Assembly (NCBI RefSeq): GCF_910596095.1
Contig: NC_056546.1
Coordinates: forward strand, 23,588,425-23,652,424
Origin: Thunnus maccoyii
Lineage: Eukaryota > Chordata > Actinopteri > Scombriformes > Scombridae
Length of the DNA stretch: 64,000 nt
Reading direction: 5' to 3'
Shown here: piece after piece, positions 52,354 through 63,135 of the stretch
Layout of the letters: each line of letters opens with the position of its first letter
Position numbering within the stretch: the stretch's first letter is position 1
Translations under genes and position numbers: made by a program
Notes under the pieces: generated by a model
What the model was told of the DNA's origin: nothing
The model's input: only the letters and a program-made list of their open reading frames with translations
Database searches by the model: none

Positions 52354-52798
52354 TACAGACGTTGACAAATTAAAGGAAAAGCTGGTACAGGTCTGACTGC
52401 TTGACCCCTACAGTGAGGGGATCTGGTGGCTCTGTTATGCTGTGGGGGGCATTTTTCTGGCATGGTTTGGGTCCACTTGTCCACTCAGAGGGAAGAGTCA
52501 CTGCAAATCAACACAAAGTTGTTCTGAGTCATCACCTTTATCCTATGATGAAACATTTCTATCCTGATATGAGTGGTCTCTTTCAGGATGACAATGCCCC
52601 AATATATATGTTCACTAGGGGTCACTGAATGTTTTGATGAGTATGAAAATGATGTGAATCATATGCTATGGCCCTCGCAGTCACCAGATCTCAACCCAAA
52701 TTGAACACCTATGAGAGATTTTGGACTGACGTGTTAGACAGCGCTCTCCACCACCATCATCAAAACAACAAATGAGGGAATATCGTTTAGAAGAATAG
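52354..52798 (+). mobile_element. Tc1-like transposon remnant, copy in unit 2
   Basis: Starts after TA with CAGACGTTGACAAATTAAAG and carries the C-terminal part of the DDE transposase: VMLWGAFFWHGLGP, LFQDDNAP and, after a frame change, SPDLNP. No N-terminal half and no clear right inverted end. Non-functional. Confidence 0.8.
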
Positions 52799-53178
52799 TA
52801 TAACTGACTTTTATACAAAATAAATAAATAAGTAAAAAGTGGCGATTTATTTCTTTTTATTTTAATGTAGGCTATATATTGTACATTGTTTGTATTGTAT
52901 ATTTTTTCGAATGGACTCTGAGTTTGACAATAAAGTTGACATAACATAATATAAACGTGGTCAGGACATCGATAACTAATATGCAAATAAGAATACATGC
53001 CACCTTAATGCAGAAATGACAGAACTTGTCACTCTGACACCGACCATCAGAAACCTGGATAATGTAAGACTCAAACAGGCATATCCTGAACAGGACTAAA
53101 ACCAGAACAAGTTGTACGAGGCAAACAGTGGACATGTAAAAGTGCTTAATACCAGTCTGTGTGTTGTTGACACGTTAC

Positions 53179-53940
53179 AGACCAGTGATGTGAACCCAGT
53201 GATGTGGCAGAAATCTCAGTCAAGTGCGCCCCGCGCAGTGCGTCAAATGTAGCCTACATGAACGTACATGAATATACATGAATATACATAAACGTGCATA
53301 CATTTACTTAAACGTACATAAAAGTACATACATGTACATAAACGCACATAAATATACATGAACATACATAAATGTACATAAATATACATAAATGTACATA
53401 AACGTACATAAATGTACATAAAGGTACATAAAGGTATGAATGCAGTGAAGAAAGAAAAGTAAAGAAAATTTAAAAAAAAAATAAATAAATAAATAAAAAA
53501 AAAAGCAGCATATATACAGGCTCTGAAGCACCCAGGCTGCCTGGGCCTCCCATACCAGCACGACAGACTAGGCCAGATCTATGCACTGGCAGGGCCCCCA
53601 GGTGTCATGCATCGCGAGCTCGAGCTCAGCGGTGCACCACGAGCTCGAGCTCAGCGATGCATGACACCTGGCGGCTATCGAGGACTCCCCTCGGCTGCAG
53701 ACGTGGGCCGAGGCGTGGGCTACCATGGTGCTGCAGTGCATCAGAGCCTCCACGTCTCCTGTGAGGGAGTGTGGAATGGAGATTGATGGCAGGAGGGGGT
53801 CCTATTTATAAACTCGGTTCCAAGCCTTGACGCTGTCATTCATGACGTCAAATAAGCACTGTTGTCAACTGAGAACTGATGACACATCAATATGGACATC
53901 CTCTGTGATGTCACATAGCCGTGACGACGAACATAAGATG
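53179..53940 (-). repeat. Hairpin locus, copy 2
   Basis: Near-identical to 50098-50826. CRE TGACGTCA at 53843-53850, TATAAA at 53805-53810, 74-bp palindrome at 53598-53671 with the same arms, loop and bulge, and T-tract in the A-rich segment at about 53472-53504. The minisatellite (53249-53438) and the A-rich tract differ in length from copy 1, while the promoter-like boxes and palindrome are unchanged by eye. Function unknown. Confidence 0.55.
53249..53438. repeat. TACATAAA-type minisatellite, copy 2
   Basis: As copy 1 with one or two additional units. Confidence 0.85.
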
Positions 53941-54004
53941 TAACTTAGGAAAAAATTGTCATAGAGTTAATATTGGATCATGAGGATGTCTTGTCATACT
54001 ATGA

Positions 54005-54277
54005 CTTTTTGAAGAATACTGTTCATTCCTCCAGAAGAGTTCCAGAGACTTCAGTGCCAGGGCTGAGGAACCCCATTCTTCACAAAGACATTCCCTCATT
54101 TGGTGTTTTGATGATGGTGGTGGGGAGCGCTGTCAGACCAAAATCTCCCATAGGTGTTCAATTTGGGTTGAGATCTGGTCACTGCGAGGGCCATAGCATA
54201 TTTCATACCCATCAAAACATTCAGTGACCCCTAGTGAACATATAAATTGGGGCATTGTCATCCTGGAAGAGACCACT
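54005..54277 (-). mobile_element. Tc1-like transposase 3' fragment
   Basis: Minus strand: matches the same Tc1 family as the other copies (GGGGCATTGTCATCC, CATTCAGTGACCCCTAGTGA, GTTGAGATCTGGTCACTGCG). It extends further into the transposase C-terminus, including CTCCAGAAGAGTTCCAGAGA. Truncated at both sides. Confidence 0.75.
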
Positions 54278-54659
54278 CCAATGGGTCACCAGATAAATCT
54301 GAGGGGTCATGAGATGATTAATGGGAGAGGAAAGAAGAAAAAACAATGTTCTGATACACAAATCTTTTTTCAGATTTTGAACTTTTTCTCTAATTATTGA
54401 TTTTTGGTGAATTATTGGATCATCTGAACATTTATTGAAATGAAACCATGTGAGAAGTTTAGAGGGAAAAATCACTATTTGGTAGAGCTGTTAACAACTC
54501 ATAGACATCTGAAATGTGACCCCGATTACACAATGCTTTTTGTAAGACATCAAAAGTCAAAAAGGTTGGAAAACACTGGTTTCATCTTTAACAATGTGTT
54601 GTATTTAAAAAAGTTCTTATATTATCCATTGTGTCAAATCTTCATCTGAAAAGTAACTA

Positions 54660-54842
54660 AAGCTGTCAAATAAATGTAGTGGAGTAGAAAGTACAATATT
54701 TCTCTCTGAAATGTATGAAATATAGTGGACTGGAAGTATAAAGTTGCATCAAATGGAAATACTCAAGTTAATTACAAGTACCTCAAAATTGTACCTAAGT
54801 ACAATACTTGAGTAAATGTACTTAGTCACTTTGCATCACTGA
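54660..54842. mobile_element. Half of a hAT-type MITE
   Basis: Ends AATACTTGAGTAAATGTACT followed by TAGTCACTTTGCATCACTG, the familiar right end of an abundant fish MITE. The left half contains GTAGTGGAGTAGAAAGTA. The matching opposite end was not found, so the element is probably truncated. Confidence 0.55.
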
Positions 54843-54871
54843 GTTTTTCCCCAGATTTTTGAATGAAGTTT

Positions 54872-55274
54872 TCTAAGACAGAAAATAAAATATGTCCACA
54901 CTGATTTGGGCAGGACAATCAGATTACAGAATATCTGGATTACAAACATTTAACAATGTTTTTTTCCATCTTGTTGCAAGGTTGTTATTGTTGTTGTTGT
55001 TGTTGTGTGCGTCTAATATCAGCCTAAAATATGAACATTAAGGGAGACTTGATACACTCAGCTCATGGTTCAGTACACACCACACAGTTCACAGTTTGAC
55101 AATAAACTCAGAATTTTTTTTAACAAAGTTGAATTTGAAAGTAAAGGTATGAAAAGCAAAACTTTGACCTTTTGGGAATCATAACTGATCAGATTAAAAA
55201 CTGATCTCTATTTTCAGATTCACAATGTATATTGTCATAGTTTTGTACAGCTCTATATTGTGGTGCAACATATT
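54872..55274 (-). repeat. Right arm of the ~420-bp inverted repeat
   Basis: Reverse complement of 48638-49060. Its outer end touches the 3' flank of 7SL copy C. Confidence 0.85.
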
Positions 55275-55533
55275 GTTTCACCTCCAGTGAATATGGGATG
55301 GTATATAGTTCAATATAGTTCTAGTGTTACAGTGATGTGTGTCTGTGGTGCTGCATTGATTGGTGTGATTGATAGTAATTACTCCTCTTCTCCAGGTGGA
55401 GGCAGTGTGGGAGAGACTAAACAGCATTGGTTTCTGAGGACTTCCTGGAACATAAAACTGTGTTAACATGTAAAGACATAATGTTTGAGTGCGTGTGCTG
55501 TCACAGCTGTTTGTTGTAAAGTGTGCAGAATGT

Positions 55534-55834
55534 AAAAAAGACTGGGTCCCGCTGTATTACTCAGGCTGCACTACAGCGTCTATTCACAGGCGCGATCCCA
55601 CTACTGAGCGGCACGGGGGCTTTGACCTGCTCCGTTTCCGACCTGGGCCGGTGCACCCCTCCTTAGACGACCTGGTGGTCCCGAGCTCCCCCAGGAGCAC
55701 CATATCGATACCGAACTTAGTGCGGACACCCGATCGGCATAGTCCGCTGCAGCTCAGAGCTCCTGAGCTCAAACGATCCGCCAGCCTCAGCCTCCCGGTA
55801 GCTTGGATTACAGGCGCGCGCCACCGCACCCGGC
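55534..55834 (-). ncRNA. 7SL RNA (signal recognition particle RNA), copy C
   Basis: About 300 nt, full-length, more diverged from A and B than they are from each other. 5' end at 55834 (GCCGGGTGCGGTGGCGCG), SRP54-loop motif at 55624-55643, T6 terminator at 55534-55539. At one site where A and B differ from human 7SL (CTATGTCGATCGGG) copy C has the human-like CTATGCCGATCGGG. Its promoter box is the perfect CRE TGACGTCA at 55877-55884 (-43 to -50), with TTAAAAG near -25 to -30 that could serve as a TATA-like element. Of the three, C looks the most likely to be the ancestral active gene; that is inference. Confidence 0.93.
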
Positions 55835-55876
55835 AACTGTTCTCTGCACTCATCGGGCTTTTAACTTCGACACAGA

Positions 55877-55884
55877 TGACGTCA
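55877..55884 (-). promoter_or_regulatory. Perfect CRE of 7SL copy C
   Basis: TGACGTCA at -43 to -50. A second CRE-like GGTGACGTCT lies about 13 bp further upstream (from 55896). Confidence 0.75.
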
Positions 55885-55909
55885 TCAGAAACTCCGGTGA
55901 CGTCTAGTG

Positions 55910-56805
55910 GCGAAGAAGTGCAGCTGCACTTTGTTGCTCAGTGTTTCAACATTTTTCTAAAGTTCATCCACTGATAAGCGTCATAATATCCGAGCTTAGT
56001 TGAATGTAAATGTGCTAATGTTTTGAGATTCCAGTTTGAACCGTGTGCATAACTGTGTAGGCTTCTGTTGCCGTTAATTGAACCTGTTTTAATGTCTCAC
56101 TTCGCAAAATGTGCAAACCGCAAGGTGTTGCCTCTGGCTGAAAACACAGGACAAAACAACAGTCAGAACTGCATACCTCAAATATGTAACTAAATCATTA
56201 GAAAAGCTCTTTATCTGTTTTCAGTAATTGCTCTTGGCCTATTTTCTGTTGTCATACAGTATGTTGAAGTGTACAACCTGCATTTCTGACATACATTCCT
56301 ACAACAACAACAAATAATAATAACTCCTATCACTCTTCATAAAGATTTACTAATTTCCCTTCGACTGACACTTCCAGCTCAATATATCATCTACATTTCA
56401 ACATTTCAACTCATTTCAGTGCTTTAAACATCAACCAAACCTTCAAATTATTTAAGAAAGCTTTTTTCACTTATTAGACACTTATAATATATGATTCATA
56501 GTCAGTATAGGAGCAAATCCAGCTATAATTATTTTGCAGCTTTAGTTGGCAAGAGAAAGGATTAGTCTGTGAGACTGTATTTCATTTGTCTTGTTTTAAC
56601 CCACATTTTTTATGAGTAAAACAATCATTTGAAGAAATTCTTATTTGCTAGTGATGTGAGGTATTTTCATTCGTTTCTAAAGCCCTCACTTAAAACATCT
56701 CTATTCAATGCAAGAACCTTCTTCAATAAAATTAGCTTTTTATTTGATTTATTTTGTCTGCTAACTTGGATTTCATGTTTATAACTCAGTCTTAAGTAAA
56801 ACTAA
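55910..56805. other. Intergenic spacer
   Basis: AT-rich, no gene or clear repeat recognised. Confidence 0.4.
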
Positions 56806-56809
56806 TGAA

Positions 56810-57545
56810 AACTAATGGTCATAACCAGCTTGCAGATCTGTGCCCTCTCAAATATGGTTGCATTCGCCAACCATAGGTTCAGTGGTCACGGTGGCGGCCT
56901 CATGAGTATTTGATAGAAAGTACTGGAAAATACCTTGTAAAAAAATGTCGTCCTTTAAGCTCTCACATTCAAACTTGGAGGTCTCTTCTATCATGTTTGC
57001 TATCATTTATTGTCCCCCAAAACCATTTGGCAATAAAGTGCCCTGTATTTCTATCCAGTCTAGTTTTATATCTTGACAGCGTTGTCCTGTGGTGTTTATA
57101 ATATTCATGTTACTGAGACCTACAATGTTTCTATTACTAATGTCTTAAACATCATTACATATTTTAATGTGTGCAGCTGTGATCATATTTTGGGACCATG
57201 TTTGTAACCATGGGTTCAGGAATATCCTCTGTGGAATTATTGAACATGACTGTAATTTAAACTGTGAATTATGAGGTATTAATAGTCTTACCCTGCTCTT
57301 TCCGCACTCAGTTCTTCAAAGAACAAAATGCTTCAAAGTTCTGTGTGGTATTTGATAATCACAGCATATAATCTTCCAACATTAATGAACTGACTGACCA
57401 TTTTAATTCAGTCTGTCAGTCTACATATTACATAGCGACTCTTAAGGTCAGGTCTATGTCTAGAGAAAGCAAGCAGCCTTGGATAAATGAAGTGAAATGT
57501 TTGCAGCTGAACAAGGAAATGTTGGACAACTTACACTTTTTTGAA
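56810..57545 (+). mobile_element. LINE endonuclease-domain fragment (L2/CR1-like)
   Basis: In changing plus-strand frames the DNA reads QLADLCPLKYGCIRQP, RFSGHGGGLM, LEVSSIMFAIIYCPPKPFG, then LTDHFNSVC and LKVRSMSRESKQPWINE. These match the SGRGGGxA, YRPPKPN and LTDHFN...PWLNE landmarks of fish LINE ORF2 proteins between endonuclease and reverse transcriptase. Several frame breaks and truncation at both ends make it a dead copy. Confidence 0.7.
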
Positions 57546-58160
57546 TGACTTGATGGTAAAAAGCAATACCTGTACAGGTCAGTAGGATTCAACCTAATTA
57601 ACAATTAAGTTGAAATACACTGAAAACAAGTAAAAGCATGGTTTCCACAATCCTGATCAATTGCCTTTTATGCCTCTCTGGTGGTTAGATATCCTATTTA
57701 AGCAAGAATAGAAGTCAATAATGATCCATATTGATAGGCATTTTTATGACAATAAATAACTTTCATACTCGCTATTACATGACATCCATTACAATGTAAA
57801 CCATGAAATGATACACATAAGTAGTTTTATGTTCCCAACAAATATTATGAACAGCAACATGAAAGTACACATTACAGCGTTACAGGTACCTCAGTATCAG
57901 CTTTGATCATCTCTCCATTGTGCATTAATGAACATATAAACTGAGCAAGACTTACAACAACATAAATTATCCATATGATCTGTCAAACTGTATTCCACAC
58001 TTCCAGCTTAGCTTAATATCTCCAGTTTATGCAAGAAAGTATATGAAGTTACAGCTAGACCATGTTTACTAAGTTTGACACCACAGTTATCAGGGTCCAA
58101 AGTGAATAAGTGACAACAATAAGACACAAACATTGAAGCAAAATTTAATTGGTGGTATAT
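57546..58160. other. dnajc12 3' flank
   Basis: Non-coding; includes the dnajc12 3' UTR on the minus strand. No strong polyadenylation signal was picked out. Confidence 0.4.
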
Positions 58161-61056
58161 TTAAATCTCATAATTTCTGAACTTCTGCAGTAGATTGGAT
58201 GGTGAGTCAGCAGCCCAGCGGAAACGCCGATGGCAGTAATCACCTAGACAATGATGATAAAAAGTTAGTTTGCTTTATAGGATTTAATACAGTGCAAACA
58301 ATAGATGCTTCTTGTTGGTACATCACAAAAACTGAATGGGATAAGAAATATTTCCAACATGCTGATGTTAAGCATTGTTAAATAATCACACAATTCATAA
58401 TGTACTAATATCACATTACTACATCATAGAAAGAAAAGATGTATTGTTTAAATGGTGATGCTACACCAATAATAATACACTGACTGATCAATAAGTTAAG
58501 TAATGGAAAAACATGTTTTACTTCTTATGAGGTTATAATCACAGCATTTTACTAACTGTTTGTTTTGTTGTTTTTTGTTGTTGTTTTTTTTACCACAACT
58601 GCTTTATGGTAATTGTATCCCACTCAGAGGGTCATGTTATTATAATTTTAATAAATTCATTTCATGTTATTCAGTTGTATTGATGCTGTTAATACAAACC
58701 AAACTCTTGCTGCTGTTGCTGCTTCACATCAAAAGCTTTTCACCACAGAATGACAAGGAAGGCTTCTACTGTGAAGCAGCTGCATCTTTGAGGTAAACTC
58801 AATTAACCTGAAGGTCCTGAGTTTCCCAGAACAGTTTGGAATGACTGCTATAGCTGAAGATTATTACAAAACATAATAAATATCAGGACGGCAATGCATC
58901 TGAACCTGCAGAAACGTCATATGTGTTTATGGAAATGCTGTTCATACTTTCCAATTTTCAAAATGCAGTTCATTATAGTGGACGTCTTGAAGTGCACAAC
59001 ACAACATTTAACAAAAAACGGGCTTCATTGTGGAGTTTCAAAGAGCTTTCTAATGTACACCAGAGGGGAACTTGTGTAAGAATTGTTTCTAGCCGTTTCT
59101 AGCCACCTGGAGTGCTTCTCTGATCATCTAGTGCGTCTCTGGTGTGACCTTAGTGTAAAAGTATATCTTTAATATGTGCATAGAGGAGTTACTGGTGGCA
59201 AGAGTTAACAGTTTCTGAGTCTTCAGGCTATAAGAACAAGGCTGTTAAAGGGAGAGTTGAACACCAAGATTTCTACACCATAATTAGCCCCTTCCATGCT
59301 GGTATTTTCTGTTTTGTTCATTTGTTTTGTTAGACGTTGTATTTTACACTTCAGAAGTATCATACATTGAAATAAATCGGGTTTGCATATTTTTCAATAC
59401 TTTGAGAACATTTTGAAGTAGACTTACTTGAGGATGGCATGGCTTCATATGAGGGGATCTCTGGTGCTTCCTGCTCACAGTGAAGGTCCTCTGCTTGAGA
59501 GGTGACTGGGGTTTCTGCTTCTGGGGCCTCCAACATTGGTTCCTTTTTACTTCTCACAGCCCAGTGCATTGACTGCAGATAGGTGACACAACATATCACA
59601 GGGCTTCCTAGTTATTAAGATTACAAAGTATTTTGAAAAAAAAGAAAGAAGTAAAGACATTACATACGGTTTTTACAGAGTCATTCAAGGCTTGCCAGTC
59701 ACGGAATGGAATAGTGACTCCACTTCTTTTCCAAAGGTCATAGTTTTTTCTTTTGGCCTCATTGCATAAAACCTCTTTGGCTTCTTGTAGCTTTTGAAAG
59801 TCTACCACTGTCAGAAAGAAAGAAAATGTCATATCTATCATATCTAAGATGGCAAATAATGTTACAGAACTGGGAGAAATAGCCTTCTCTTTGTATGCAC
59901 TTGTAAAGCAGCCCTCCATTAACATAATTTGCTTTGAAGTGAAGACATCAGAAAGAGGCATTAACTCTTTGTGGGAGAAGTCAGAAAATGGAGACACAAT
60001 TACAAAATAAAATAAAATAAACTGAGTTAACATTGACTTCAAATCTTGAACTTGGATTACAAATCTGAAATGTGTCAGCATTTAAAATTTCCGTTTTAAA
60101 AATACACCAGCGTGTCACAGCAGTGGTCCATGAATCTACCTGCTCTCGGGTTGTCTAGATGTTTGTCTGGGTGACAAGCCAAGGCTCTGATCTTGTATTC
60201 ATTGAGAATCTGTTCATTCTGCAAGGAAAAAGATTAAAGAAATGTAATTTTATTTTGTTAATCTAATAATGTAAATTTTCTGGGCAACAGTCACTTGTTT
60301 TTATTTTTGAAGGACATTATTCATTGCGGTAAAGCACATTTAGATACACACACATTTACATGAAACATGAATGTCTGAGTACTGGTGTACTTTATTCTGT
60401 CTTGAAAAGGATATTGATCAGTGTATTGTGAGGCCTTCAAATACATTAGCTTACTGCTTGTGTGACACAAGTATTGTATGTTTATTTTAATTTAATAAAA
60501 TAAAATTTAATTTATCTTATATGGTTATTATAGTTAGCCTGACTAGTGATTTAGATCAATCAATGATTTTAGACACGTGTGCAGATGTTACTGTTGTCAG
60601 ACTTTATTATTTTGAATTATATGAACTATATATAAAATAACCTACCGACCATGTATTACATCTCCATGTGGACATGTTGAAGAAGTAAGTATTAGGTATA
60701 AATACTGTAACGCAACACATCTGACATCTCTTAGTGAAGCATCAACAGGTCTCTGTTGGTTCAGACTAACCTCTGAAACATACTGAATATAATTAATTAA
60801 CCTTTTGACATAACAGCTTAGAAAATACTTATCTCCGCGGTGTGGATCAGGTATCGTATGTTAACCTCCACTTTAATTAATCCTTGAACGTGTATGTTTT
60901 GGTTTGTAGATCTAAACAACCATTAGGTTATGTCATCCCAGCAAATAGGCTGAGCCTTACCCACTGGCAACAACTTACCGACGATAATTCATCACATCCC
61001 AGTAACCCGTAGTAATCCTCCAAGTCCTCTGGTTTGCAGTTCAAAACAGCCTCCAT
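58161..61056 (-). CDS. dnajc12: DnaJ homolog subfamily C member 12
   Basis: Type III J-protein that works with HSC70 to fold aromatic amino acid hydroxylases; human loss causes hyperphenylalaninaemia. Minus-strand exons: 60979-61056, 60140-60218, 59668-59807, 59428-59572, 58161-58243, 525 nt and 174 residues (human 198). The start MEAVLNCKPEDLEDYYGLLG aligns with human MDAILNYRSEDTEDYYTLLG and both reach CDELSS at residue 26, so this ATG was preferred to an upstream in-frame one at 61137. The J-domain runs from about 14 to 80, with the essential HPD at 42-44 (CHPDKH). WQALNDSVKT and SMHW follow. The conserved C-terminal octet region is present: FRWAADSPSNLLQKFRNYEI ends the protein. The middle Glu/Pro-rich linker (exon 4) is shorter than in human. 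Neighbour of sirt1 in human as here. Confidence 0.95.
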
Positions 61057-61137
61057 GAAAATCTGGTGTGGAAATGTGTCTGATTTCTTGTAATGGAGCA
61101 GCTTGAATGTCTGCTGGATCACAGCTGTTCGGTTCAA

Positions 61138-62030
61138 TGGCTGCTGCGCGGATCACTGACAATATCCTTCAAGTTAATTCTATTGTTGTTTTGTAAGAAA
61201 GCTTTTAATTAATGGAGAAACTCTCAGGTGGTAAAAATTATCCCAGGAGATTTCTCCTGAGTTGTGGGCAAAAAAATGAACTGTAATTTTTCAGCATGTG
61301 ACGCATGCTGCATTCAAGTGTCTGCATAAAAGCTCCCACCCAGCTCGAGATTTCGAGCATTCGTGGGGCAATGAAATACTGTAAAGGTAAATTAAAACAT
61401 AAGGAAAGAAAAAAAAAAATATTTACATTTATTTTAGTCTGCAATCAATAACAGAAATAATGAGGTCATATGTATAAATGTATACATTCATATACATACA
61501 TACATACATAAACACATAAGAAAGGAGGCAGATATTCAAATACCACAGTTGAAAACTACACAATAATACAACTTAAAAGATTTCTGCAGTCTGAAAAGGT
61601 CCAGGCTGAAGCTACAGCTTATAATGTTTACCCTTTGAACAACACGTCATATTGACCTCAGCAGGTAACATCAGACAACAAAAACAAAACCTAACAAAAC
61701 AATACAAAACAAAAAACAACTTACATATCCTGTACCCCGTCCCTCTATACCAATGTTTCTTTCTGATCATCCATTTTTTTTATTGTTCAGTAAGTTATTT
61801 TTAAACTTACTGTCACTCTTTTGACTGAAATACATAATAACATAATATATGAAACAACATAATAAATGACCATGTGATAAAATGATATATATTGATGACT
61901 GGGCTATATATCATGTGACATATGTCGAAAAAATAAAAAGGATACATTTCCAGGAGGCATGTAATTACTGAATACTTGAACAGGCTGTATATACTGTACA
62001 TAACCACCTATTATATGTATAAAAAGTAAC
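61138..62030. other. dnajc12 promoter side and spacer
   Basis: The dnajc12-sirt1 intergenic region is about 2.1 kb between start codons. An ATACATAC-type short repeat lies near 61491-61512. No other gene. Confidence 0.4.
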
Positions 62031-62282
62031 ATGTCTTTTTTTTTTTTTACCATTTAATATTTATCTCATCGCTCTGTGCACTCTTCACTTCTTTGCACTA
62101 TTGGTATCCTGTTTACAGTTCGCAGAAATTATTTCACCTGTGTATACTGAAGTCATCCCATGTGTATATTTCTGAAGATTGTTGTGTTGTTATACACAGT
62201 ACATCAAGAGCCACTAAACCAGAGTCAAATTCCTTGTATACGTAAACATACTTGGCCACTAAAGATGATTCTGATTCTAGTT
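62030..62282 (+). mobile_element. LINE 3' end
   Basis: Contains CTTTGCACTATTGGTATCCT, GAGCCACTAAACCAGAGTCA, AATTCCTTGTATACGTAAAC and CTTGGCCACTAAAGATGATT, ending in TGATTCTGATTCT. This is the characteristic 3' UTR and short tandem tail of a very common fish non-LTR retrotransposon. Truncated, without coding sequence. Family name uncertain. Confidence 0.75.
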
Positions 62283-63039
62283 TATGTTGTAATCAAAAAT
62301 TTTAAGTCTACACATAATATAAAAGTTAAAGATCCCCTCCAGACATGTTTTAAGATGTATATAAAATGCTGTACTTTCAACAATAATGCGTCTGATACAG
62401 TTTTTGTTCATAAATGTTCATTTATCTTGTTAAAATTCTTGAAATTATATCTAATCCTTCTCCCTCATTAAAAATGAAGAACCTATGAATATGCAAATAT
62501 TTTTTTCATTTCAGAAGTTTAACTGCTGAACACAAGATGTCTCTTCACTGTAAAGTCTGTTCTCACTGTATGTGCACTGGAGGCTTCAAGTTTCCACATC
62601 ACACTTGTGTAAATTGAATATTGGACCAGGATTGGTTTCCAAACTAGTTGTGATATCACAAATCATGCTCGTAGACCCACCCCTTAAAATCAGATTGTCA
62701 ATGAACACAGAAACTTTCCTCTTTCGGCAGATAAGTATATAGATGTAGATAGATGTGAAAACAGATTTTAGTGTCAAACTCTGTCAAACTCTCATACATC
62801 ATTCTGCACAGTGAAGCTCAAAGATTCAACTGTAGCAACAAAAAAAACACATTTTTGAGTGGAGGGGGACATTAATTATTAATATGACTCACATGTCCTT
62901 ATAGACAATTTCATTTATTCACCATTTTGTGCGTTGTGAGCGCATGCCTTTCGCTAGAGAATAATCCGACAGTGTTTGAAAGCAACAATATTTTGTTATG
63001 GTTTTATGTCCGCGACGTAAAACGAGTGGGACATTACAG
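62283..63039. other. Spacer upstream of sirt1
   Basis: No gene. An ORF on the minus strand at 62586-62777 holds ETNPGP, but without other support. Confidence 0.4.
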
Positions 63040-63135
63040 CCGCGACTATTGGTGGAGAGCGAGTCACGTGATCCATGCAAATGAGCCAGCTGTGTCCGAG
63101 AGGAAGGCTCTGCCCAGCGGCTCTGCGGGCTGAAG
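63040..63135 (+). promoter_or_regulatory. sirt1: sirt1 proximal promoter / 5' UTR
   Basis: GC-rich with closely spaced sites: inverted CCAAT box ATTGG at 63048-63052, E-box GTCACGTGAT at 63063-63072, octamer ATGCAAAT at 63075-63082. The start codon follows at 63136 in the context GAAGATGG. No TATA box in the usual place. Function inferred from motif clustering. Confidence 0.5.

Larger units (their letters stand above)
51640..54005. repeat. Duplication unit 2 (7SL gene B, Tc1 piece, hairpin locus)
   Basis: Second member of the tandem duplication (see 49140-51385). It has about 580 bp missing from unit 1, including a sequence ending ACTCTGAGTTTGACAATAAA near 52936 that resembles a fish LINE tail. 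It ends at TAACTTAGGAAAAAATTGTC (53941 on), which equals unit 1 at about 51328. Confidence 0.85.

Noticed and set aside
62586-62777. ETNPGP motif resembling a 2A ribosome-skipping peptide
   Set aside because: The canonical D-x-E-x-NPGP context is not met and the surrounding frame is short; probably chance or a weak LINE trace.
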